DNA of 5,056 nt from Holophagae bacterium (lineage in GTDB: Bacteria; Acidobacteriota; Thermoanaerobaculia; Thermoanaerobaculales; Sulfomarinibacteraceae): NCBI GenBank assembly GCA_030609785.1, contig JAUWTC010000244.1, positions 1 to 5,056 on the forward strand, given 5' to 3'. This document shows, in pieces, positions 1 to 4,592 of the stretch (positions within the stretch are counted from its first letter, which is position 1; every line of letters starts with the position of its first letter). The notes under the pieces are model-generated. The model ran no database searches, had not been told where the DNA came from, and was given only the letters and a program-made list of their open reading frames with translations. The position numbers were made by a program, and so were the translations under genes.

Positions 1-381
1 CAGGGCGCTTGAATCCAGACTGGTGAGGATGGTCACGGCGATGACCTTGGTCGTTCCCGAGGGATCGACCTCCCTGACGCCCTCGACGGCCGCTTCCATC
101 ATCGCGCGTCCTCCGCCGGCGTGAACATTGAGCAGGTTGACGCCCAATCGAGCGCAGTTGGCGGCCGCCCGCGCCACCGTTGTCGGGATGTCGTGAAGTT
201 TGAGGTCCAAGAAAACCGACGGTTCGTGCGAGCACACATCACGGACCAGATCCGGGCCATGGGCCGTGAAGGCCTCGAGTCCGATCTTGAGCCAATCGAC
301 ATTCGGTCCCAACTGCCGAGCAGTCGTCACGATCCAATCACGGTCGCTGCCGTCCAGGGCGACGCACAGTTGTGCAGCCAT
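1..381 (-). CDS. pyrF: Orotidine-5'-phosphate decarboxylase, N-terminal part (cut by left window edge)
   Basis: This enzyme decarboxylates OMP to UMP, the last step of de novo pyrimidine synthesis, in the cytoplasm. The visible 127 residues read cleanly to the window edge. They show the family's first beta strand (CVALD, residues 6-10), KIG at 32-34, and the hallmark FLDLKLHDIPTTV at 57-69. The catalytic Lys/Asp set is therefore present: K32, D59, K61 and D64. NVHAGGG (85-91) and VIAVTILTSLD (113-123) follow, as in bacterial PyrF. Family members are usually about 230-245 residues, so roughly half is missing. Two ATGs lie in tandem (382-384 and 379-381). The inner one is chosen because GGAGGT at 386-391 then sits at a normal distance; the outer ATG would be only 1-2 nt from it. 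The gene is divergent from the next gene. The family assignment is essentially certain; the exact start is uncertain by one codon. Confidence 0.96.
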   Translation of the reverse strand, partial: MAAQLCVALDGSDRDWIVTTARQLGPNVDWLKIGLEAFTAHGPDLVRDVCSHEPSVFLDLKLHDIPTTVARAAANCARLGVNLLNVHAGGGRAMMEAAVEGVREVDPSGTTKVIAVTILTSLDSSAL

Positions 382-385
382 CATC

Positions 386-391
386 ACCTCC
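386..391 (-). promoter_or_regulatory. Shine-Dalgarno of pyrF
   Basis: On the minus strand GGAGGT precedes two tandem ATG codons. The GGAGG core is five bases from the inner ATG (379-381) and too close to the outer one (382-384), so it decides in favour of the inner start. Confidence 0.7.
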
Positions 392-445
392 GCCGAGGAT
401 TTCGTCCCGGCCTTTCGGTTGCAAGTCTACTGTACTCATGGCGGC

Positions 446-478
446 CCCCTTTTCCGGCCATTCCGGCTCTGCCGGGTT
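446..478 (+). repeat. Dispersed palindromic element, copy 1
   Basis: The core TTCCGGCTCTGCCGGGTT (461-478) contains a perfect CCGGC/GCCGG stem (463-467, 471-475) with a 3-nt loop. It is preceded by a C/T run (CCCCCTTTT), as in the other copies, but with a few extra bases (CCGGCCA-like) inserted between run and core. Two further copies lie at 2103-2130 (opposite orientation) and 3222-3249. The copy ends about 20 bp before the start of the downstream gene, so it would lie in that gene's 5' leader if transcription begins upstream of it. Confidence 0.65.
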
Positions 479-497
479 GGCTGTACCATGGGAAGGT

Positions 498-2102
498 ATG
501 AAGGTGAGACCAGCAATCTGGGCGGCATCGCTGTATGCGGGATCAGTGGCGGGGGTTTTGAGTCTGGTGTTGCTGATGCGGCTCAATCCGGACATCGAAC
601 CCAGTACGCGGACGTTTTTTGTCGGTGTTCCCCTGTGGATCGGTTGGGGCGCCTTTTTGGTGGGTGTTCCGTTGGGGTTGGGCGCCTGGGTGGTCGGCCG
701 TTCCTTGCATGCCCGGGGTTGGGGTGTGTCCGAAGGTACGGCGGCCCTTCTGGCGCTGGTTCTCTGTCTGGCTGCAGTTCTCAGCTGGGTCAACGCTGAA
801 GTGCATCCGGAATTCCTCTCCCAGACCGGGCGCCGACAACTCCAGCAGGATGCAGTGATGTGGCTGTCGGCGGCCCTGATCACGATTGTCGCCCACAGGT
901 GGTGGCGGCGCATGGGACGGCGTAGGTGGGTTGCAGGGGTGGTGCTTCCGTTGGTGATCCTGGTGCCGATAGGTCGGCTGGTCGGGGAACCGACGTCATT
1001 TTTTCATTCCCTTGAAGTCAAGGCGCAGCCTCTCGGTCGTTCCGGCCGCCCCGTGCTTGTCTGTGGAATCGAGGGTCTGGATGCAACAGTGTTGCTGACA
1101 CACGGAGCCGGGAGGAACCACCCTCATTTCGACCGATTGACCGAGGAGGGCGCATGGGGTCCGATGAGCCCATTTCAGCCGTTTCTGGATCAGGCCCACT
1201 GGACGACCATGGCGACGGGGACCTTGCCCCGGACCCACGGTGTGATGTTCCGGTGGGGGTGGCAATATCCCGTTGCCTTTAACGGAACGCTTCGTCTCCT
1301 GCCCTGGACCCCTCAGGGGTCGAGGCTCTTCCTGGCGTGGGATCGCGGAGTGCGGGTCGAACCCCCCCCATCGACGGTGCCGCCTTTGTGGCAGCGGATG
1401 GCCTTTTCCCAATCACCGACGACCGTGTTGGATTGGCCGGGAATCTGGGACGAAGGCGCCGCGGTCCGGCGCGTCCGTCCGGCCCGGGAACCCTGGGCCA
1501 CCGGACACTCCCTCGAGGCCTCCCTCGGCGCGATTCTGGTCGGCAACTTCCCTCAGGTGGCGTCAGAAATCCTCAGGACGTTCCACCAGGATGAGGCCCG
1601 GGTAGCCCAGGCTCAATTGGCCCTGGAGGCCGGACGAGAAAACGTATGGTTGAGCCTTCACACCCTGGCGGTGGGCCGCCGCCTCCTGGAGCCTCACAGG
1701 ACGGGGGACACCGGGAGGCGGGAGGCCCTTGCCCTGGTCTTGGAGCTGATAGACGACCAGGTGGGTCGGTTGATGGCGGCGCTGCCGGACAGGGGATTGG
1801 CTGCGATCGTCTCACCTTACGGATTCGCCCGTCCGGACCCTCTCGAACGCATTCGAAGGCTGTTGGGCATTGGTGGTGACTGGCGCGCGTCGGCCGAGGG
1901 GTGTCCTCAAGGGGCGTTGTTTTTGATCGGTGACGGTGTGGCTGCCGGCCGAAGACTGGCGCCGGTCGAGTTGGAGGATATGGCCCCGACGCTGTGTTAC
2001 CTCCTGGACCTCCCGGTCGCCCAGTACATGGAAGGTCGGGTGGTCCTCGAAGCGGTTGAACCGGAGTGGTTGGCGACGCATCCTCTGCGGGTGGTGGAGT
2101 GA
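498..2102 (+). CDS. Membrane-anchored alkaline-phosphatase/phosphodiesterase-superfamily protein, apparently lacking catalytic residues
   Basis: The product is 534 residues. Residues 1-165 hold about five hydrophobic segments (roughly 6-28, 39-68, 81-99, 119-133, 143-162). Arginine-rich loops (68-74, 134-143) alternate with neutral ones, predicting N-terminus inside and the large C-terminal domain outside. Residues 185-534 follow the type I phosphodiesterase/AP-superfamily plan: VCGIEGLDATVLL (188-200), FDRLTEEGAWGP (211-222), HWTTMATGTLPRTHGV (234-249), VSPYGFARPD (438-447) and LFLIGDGVAAGRRLAPVELEDMAPTLCYLLDLP (474-506). Expected active-site residues look replaced. The GxDG aspartate is E192, the nucleophile slot is D231, the mid-domain D/H pair is L387/A391, the SDHG motif reads SPYG (439-442), and the late histidine is G468. 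ATG 498 has GGAAGG only one base upstream; GTG at 504 (codon 3) has ideal 7-nt spacing and may be the real start. The fold is likely; the substrate or partner is unknown. Confidence 0.8.
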   Translation: MKVRPAIWAASLYAGSVAGVLSLVLLMRLNPDIEPSTRTFFVGVPLWIGWGAFLVGVPLGLGAWVVGRSLHARGWGVSEGTAALLALVLCLAAVLSWVNAEVHPEFLSQTGRRQLQQDAVMWLSAALITIVAHRWWRRMGRRRWVAGVVLPLVILVPIGRLVGEPTSFFHSLEVKAQPLGRSGRPVLVCGIEGLDATVLLTHGAGRNHPHFDRLTEEGAWGPMSPFQPFLDQAHWTTMATGTLPRTHGVMFRWGWQYPVAFNGTLRLLPWTPQGSRLFLAWDRGVRVEPPPSTVPPLWQRMAFSQSPTTVLDWPGIWDEGAAVRRVRPAREPWATGHSLEASLGAILVGNFPQVASEILRTFHQDEARVAQAQLALEAGRENVWLSLHTLAVGRRLLEPHRTGDTGRREALALVLELIDDQVGRLMAALPDRGLAAIVSPYGFARPDPLERIRRLLGIGGDWRASAEGCPQGALFLIGDGVAAGRRLAPVELEDMAPTLCYLLDLPVAQYMEGRVVLEAVEPEWLATHPLRVVE

Positions 2103-2130
2103 AACCCGGCGAAGCCGGAACCCAAAAGGG
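2103..2130 (-). repeat. Dispersed palindromic element, copy 2 (inverted)
   Basis: It begins immediately after the TGA stop at 2100-2102. CCGGC (2106-2110), GAA, GCCGG (2114-2118) form a perfect short hairpin. A second small palindrome, CCCAAAAGGG, follows at 2121-2130. Read on the minus strand it is CCCTTTT, then GGGTTCCGGC, then TTCGCCGGGTT, matching copies 1 and 3. No T-run follows on the plus strand, so it is not a standard intrinsic terminator, although it sits where one would be expected. Confidence 0.7.
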
Positions 2131-2137
2131 TGAAAGA

Positions 2138-2221
2138 GAAATTCGATACTGGATACTGGATAGTTGACTCCCTCTTGTTGATTGTTGAGTTTCCTTTTCG
2201 AGTATCAAGTATCAAGTATCA
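2138..2221. repeat. 7-bp tandem repeats arranged as an inverted pair (long imperfect hairpin)
   Basis: The left arm at 2145-2162 is GATACTG twice plus GATA. The right arm at 2201-2221 is AGTATCA three times exactly. The arms are inverted copies: 2145-2162 can pair with 2203-2220 over 18 positions with only two G-A mismatches, one per repeat unit, leaving a loop of about 40 nt. The lead-in GAAATTCGA (2138-2146) recurs at 3048-3056 before another degenerate 7-bp array. No open frame of note crosses it. Confidence 0.75.
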
Positions 2222-2276
2222 AGGCATTGCCCATCCCTAAATTATCCATGCCGCCACCATGGTAAAGTCGGCGGCC

Positions 2277-2999
2277 ATGAATCTCTCAGTCATCGTTCCG
2301 GTCTTCAACGAAGAGGCGACCGTCGTGCAATTGTTGGAGAGCGTTGCATCGGCGCCCCTGCCCGACGGCATCGGGGGCCTGGAAATCATAAGCGTTGACG
2401 ACGGTTCGAGTGATGGCACCCTGGCTGTACTCGAGAGTTGGTCCGTCCCGCCGCGAACGGACGGCATTGACGTTTCATTCTGCGTGGAGCGTCACGACCG
2501 AAATCAGGGCAAGGGTGCCGCCCTGAGGACCGGATTTGCCGCCGCTACTGGGGACATTCTGGTGATACAGGATGCCGATCTGGAGTACGATCCGGCCGAG
2601 TACCCCAACCTGCTGCGCCCGATCCTCGGGGGCAAGGCCGACGTCGTCTACGGTTCACGTTTTCTCGGCGGGCCCCACCGGGTCCTGTTTTTCTGGCATT
2701 ACCAGGGCAACCGCTTCTTGACTCTTCTTTCCAACATGTTGACCGATCTCAATCTGACCGACATGGAGACCTGCTACAAGGTGTTCAAGGCAGGTGTGCT
2801 GGACGCTTTTGTTCTCGAGAGCGACCGTTTTGGATTTGAGCCGGAATTTACCGCGAAGGTCTCCCGCTCAGGTTTCAGGATTTACGAGGTGCCGATCTCC
2901 TACCACGGCAGGACCTACGAAGAAGGAAAGAAGATCGGCTGGCAGGACGGCGTTTCAGCTATCTGGACCATCTTGAAGTACAACCTGTGGCGCCGTTAA
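2277..2999 (+). CDS. Family 2 glycosyltransferase (polyprenyl/dolichyl-phosphate sugar transferase type)
   Basis: A GT-A fold inverting glycosyltransferase, likely moving a sugar from a nucleotide donor onto a lipid phosphate or glycan at the cytoplasmic membrane face. From ATG 2277 it has 240 residues. LSVIVPVFNEE (3-13) is the nucleotide-binding first strand and VDDGSSDGT (40-48) the second motif. NQGKGAALRTGF (76-87) precedes the metal-binding DxD, seen as QDADLEYDP (98-106). DVVYGSRF (122-129), TDMETCYKVFK (161-171), GFEPEFTAKV (186-195) and VPISYHGRTYEEGKKIGW (205-222) match the DPM1-like acceptor-side signature. No C-terminal membrane helices follow, as in short soluble members. An in-frame ATG at 2259 would add six residues (MVKSAA). 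Neither start has a clear Shine-Dalgarno; 2277 is chosen because family members start right before the first strand. Donor and acceptor cannot be read from sequence. Confidence 0.93.
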   Translation: MNLSVIVPVFNEEATVVQLLESVASAPLPDGIGGLEIISVDDGSSDGTLAVLESWSVPPRTDGIDVSFCVERHDRNQGKGAALRTGFAAATGDILVIQDADLEYDPAEYPNLLRPILGGKADVVYGSRFLGGPHRVLFFWHYQGNRFLTLLSNMLTDLNLTDMETCYKVFKAGVLDAFVLESDRFGFEPEFTAKVSRSGFRIYEVPISYHGRTYEEGKKIGWQDGVSAIWTILKYNLWRR

Positions 3000-3047
3000 C
3001 GACTGATCCGCCAACAACTGTTCAAGGCAAAGCAAACTCCCGGACGT

Positions 3048-3075
3048 GAAATTCGAAACTTGACACTCGATTATG
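3048..3075 (+). repeat. Degenerate 7-bp repeat array, second site
   Basis: The sequence divides into heptamers AAATTCG, AAACTTG, ACACTCG and ATTATGG (3049-3076), each starting with A and ending in G. It shares the lead GAAATTCGA and the 7-bp period with the array at 2138-2162 (AAATTCG, ATACTGG, ATACTGG, ATAGTTG). The two sites are about 900 bp apart, on either side of the glycosyltransferase gene. Confidence 0.5.
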
Positions 3076-3117
3076 GTCGCCACACTTGAACGGTGTCGCT
3101 TCAATCCAACGCCCCGG

Positions 3118-3206
3118 CCCCATCTTGTCTTTCTCAGTGTTCTTCGTGGTTCAATCTCCTCCTTCTTGGCGCTTCCTTCGCGCTCTTGGCGTCTTGGCGG
3201 TTCAAT
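3118..3206 (-). repeat. Degenerate ~9-bp-periodic intergenic repeat
   Basis: On the minus strand two blocks each begin with ATTGAACC and continue with A/G-rich units. One reads ACCACGAAG, AACACTGAG, AAAGACAAG. The other reads ACCGCCAAG, ACGCCAAG, AGCGCGAAGG, AAGCGCCAAG. On the plus strand the boundary word TTCAAT recurs at 3100, 3150 and 3201, about 50 bp apart. From memory, similar AACCACGAAG-like arrays occur between genes of many environmental bacteria and give spurious charged ORFs; that resemblance is unverified. Confidence 0.5.
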
Positions 3207-3221
3207 TTTCTTCTCGTGCGG

Positions 3222-3249
3222 CCCCTCTTGGTTCCGGCTCCGCCGGGTT
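3222..3249 (+). repeat. Dispersed palindromic element, copy 3
   Basis: CCCCTCTT, then GGTTCCGGCTCCGCCGGGTT, with a perfect CCGGC/GCCGG stem at 3234-3238 and 3242-3246. It matches copy 2, read on the minus strand, along the whole element including the C/T run before the stem, and matches copy 1 in the 18-bp core with one loop difference. It ends 80 bp before the isocitrate dehydrogenase start. Confidence 0.7.
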
Positions 3250-3320
3250 ACTCCTTCCCTTCCTGGCGCCATTTCGGTAAGGTGTCGCCGCGCGGCACGA
3301 GGCCGCAAATGGAGACCGTT

Positions 3321-3325
3321 GGAGG
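3321..3325 (+). promoter_or_regulatory. Shine-Dalgarno of isocitrate dehydrogenase
   Basis: GGAGG lies four bases before ATG 3330. It fixes the start there, although the frame stays open upstream as far as 3093; the upstream part translates to sequence derived from the intergenic repeats. Confidence 0.8.
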
Positions 3326-3329
3326 ATCA

Positions 3330-4514
3330 ATGGCCAAACGAACGATCGTCGTCATGCCCGGAGATGGGATTGGGAAACTGGTAACGCCCGAGGCAATTCG
3401 GGTGCTCGAAGCCGCAGGTTTCGAGGCGGACTGGATCGAGGCCGACATCGGCTGGGACTTCTGGATCAAAGAGGGCAATCCGTTGCCTCAGAAGACCATC
3501 GATTTGATCGCCGAACACAAGGTGGCACTGTTCGGGGCGATCACCTCGAAGCCCAAGGACAAAGCGGCTGAAGAACTCAGCCCGGACATGCGGGGCAAGG
3601 GCTTCGTGTACTTTTCCCCGATCGTCGGACTGCGCCAGCAGTTCAACCTCGACATCAGCATCCGGCCCTGTCCGACCTTCACCGGGAATCCGTTGAACTT
3701 CATCCGACGCGGCGCCGACGGGCAGGCCGAGGAGCCCAAGGTCGATGCCGTGATCTTCCGCCAGAACACCGAGGGCCTGTACGGTGGGATCGAATGGACC
3801 AATCCCCCGGCTCAGGTTTACGACGCACTGAAGACCCACCCCAAGTTCAAGAATTTCGCCGACGTGCCGGGTGAAGACCTGGCGATTTCGACGCGGGTCT
3901 TCACGCGTGAGGCGTGCCGCCGGATCTGTGCGGGGGCCTTTGAATATGCCGACAAACACGGCTACACCAATGTCACCGTGTGTGAAAAGCCCAATGTTCT
4001 CCGGGAGACCTCAGGGCTCATGATTGCCGAGGCGCGCAAGGTCGCCGAGAACTACCCCGACATCGACCTCTGGGAGACCAACATCGACGCCCAGATGATG
4101 TGGCTGACCAAGAACCCTGAGGATTACGGTGTCATCGTCGCCGGCAACATGTTCGGTGACATCATCTCGGACGGGTTTGCCGGCCTGGTCGGTGGCCTGG
4201 GCTTTGCCGCGTCGGCCAACCTCGGCGACGACGTCGGCGTCTTCGAACCGACCCATGGTTCGGCGCCGAAGTATGTTGAACTCGATCCTCCGATCGTCAA
4301 TCCGATCGCCATGATCATGTCCGGTGTGATGATGCTCGACTGGCTCGGGGAGACCGAGACCGCCGACCGCATTCGTACTGCGGTGTCGAAGGTGGTGGCC
4401 GAGGGCCGGGTTCGAACCTACGACATGCTCAAGGTCCGGGGTGGCCCGAACTCGATCGCTCAAGGTGCAGCCTCGACGACCGAAATGACCGACGCCATTA
4501 TCGCGGCGCTTTGA
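3330..4514 (+). CDS. icd: Isocitrate dehydrogenase, NADP-type (isocitrate/isopropylmalate dehydrogenase family)
   Basis: Oxidatively decarboxylates isocitrate to 2-oxoglutarate, or runs in reverse in reductive TCA metabolism; cytoplasmic. The product is 394 residues, close to the usual length. It opens with the family strand TIVVMPGDGIG (5-15). Substrate-binding residues of the E. coli type are visible: S96, R102 and R112 (SPIVGLRQQFNLDISIRP), R144 in VIFRQNTEG, Y151 in YGGIEW and K220 in CEKPNVLRETSG. Metal ligands are D253, D277 and D281 (MFGDIISDGFAGLVGG). HGSAPKY (309-315) has Lys-Tyr where NAD enzymes usually have Asp-Ile, and TYDMLK (363-368) has the second Tyr plus Lys for Arg, so NADP is likely. 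The E. coli Asn115 position appears to be I98, an oddity in the substrate loop. Citrate lyase downstream supports isocitrate over isopropylmalate; homoisocitrate or a related acid cannot be excluded. Confidence 0.9.
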   Translation: MAKRTIVVMPGDGIGKLVTPEAIRVLEAAGFEADWIEADIGWDFWIKEGNPLPQKTIDLIAEHKVALFGAITSKPKDKAAEELSPDMRGKGFVYFSPIVGLRQQFNLDISIRPCPTFTGNPLNFIRRGADGQAEEPKVDAVIFRQNTEGLYGGIEWTNPPAQVYDALKTHPKFKNFADVPGEDLAISTRVFTREACRRICAGAFEYADKHGYTNVTVCEKPNVLRETSGLMIAEARKVAENYPDIDLWETNIDAQMMWLTKNPEDYGVIVAGNMFGDIISDGFAGLVGGLGFAASANLGDDVGVFEPTHGSAPKYVELDPPIVNPIAMIMSGVMMLDWLGETETADRIRTAVSKVVAEGRVRTYDMLKVRGGPNSIAQGAASTTEMTDAIIAAL

Positions 4515-4592
4515 GCCTGAGTTGAGGCGAACGGTGGCGGGTGGCGAAGCCGACCGGCCGCCCGCTCGACGCCGTCTCTTTGGAGGTGATCG
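4515..4592 (+). other. Gap between isocitrate dehydrogenase and citDE
   Basis: This 78-bp spacer carries no terminator with a T-run, so co-transcription of the two genes is plausible. GGCGAAGCC at 4543-4551 resembles the loop side of the palindromic element (CGGCGAAGCCGG in copy 2) and may be a degenerate relative, but the flanks do not match. Confidence 0.4.
4582..4590 (+). promoter_or_regulatory. Strong Shine-Dalgarno of the citD-citE fusion gene
   Basis: GGAGGTGAT is a nine-base complement to the 16S rRNA 3' end, with six bases between GGAGG and ATG 4593. It fixes the start and suggests efficient translation. Confidence 0.85.

Larger units (their letters stand above)
382..497. other. Divergent intergenic region between pyrF and the membrane protein gene
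   Basis: This 116 bp gap must hold promoters for both divergent genes if each is transcribed from here. I could not find a convincing -35/-10 pair on either strand. The recognisable content is the pyrF ribosome binding site, one copy of a dispersed palindrome (446-478), and GGAAGG just before the next gene. Confidence 0.5.
3000..3329. other. 330-bp repeat-rich intergenic region upstream of isocitrate dehydrogenase
   Basis: No credible gene is present. From left to right it holds about 45 bp of plain sequence, a degenerate 7-bp array (3048-3075), pyrimidine-rich sequence with roughly 9-bp periodicity on the minus strand (3118-3206), palindrome copy 3 (3222-3249), a small perfect palindrome GCCGCGCGGC (3287-3296), and the ribosome binding site. 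Open frames across it, including an in-frame upstream extension of the dehydrogenase, translate to low-complexity sequence and look spurious. No convincing promoter or terminator was found. Confidence 0.6.

Noticed and set aside
200..913. Long open frames on both strands covering the pyrF start and the N-terminus of the membrane protein
   Set aside because: They conflict with clear PyrF motifs on the minus strand and the hydrophobic segments of the real plus-strand gene, and their products are Arg/Ser/Pro-rich without recognisable domains.
2103..2130. Intrinsic terminator after the membrane protein gene
   Set aside because: The hairpin is real, but no T-run follows on the plus strand and the same hairpin occurs upstream of genes elsewhere, so a dispersed repeat fits better.
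1573..2208. 211-codon minus-strand open frame, Pro/Gly/Arg-rich
   Set aside because: A shadow of the membrane phosphodiesterase-like gene with low-complexity translation and no motif. Similar shadows opposite the dehydrogenase (3327-3959, 4011-4673) were rejected for the same reason.
2250..2262. Perfect eukaryotic Kozak match GCCGCCACCATGG at the upstream glycosyltransferase ATG
   Set aside because: The gene set and the Shine-Dalgarno sequences elsewhere are bacterial; this is a coincidence in GC-rich sequence.
3060..3088. Perfect TTGACA (-35-like) at 3060-3065 upstream of isocitrate dehydrogenase
   Set aside because: No -10-like hexamer lies 16-18 bp downstream (the sequence there is CACACT/CACTTG), and the word falls inside the heptamer repeat, so chance is the simpler explanation.
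2955..3308. Minus-strand open frame of 117 codons with a charged Arg/Lys/Glu-rich product
   Set aside because: It is read through the 9-bp-periodic intergenic repeats, has no domain or good start, and overlaps the end of the glycosyltransferase; the charged composition simply reflects the A/G-rich repeat.
3093..3329. Upstream in-frame extension of isocitrate dehydrogenase (79 extra residues)
   Set aside because: The extension translates intergenic repeat sequence. The family begins at MAKRTIVVMPGDGIG, and GGAGG sits just before ATG 3330.
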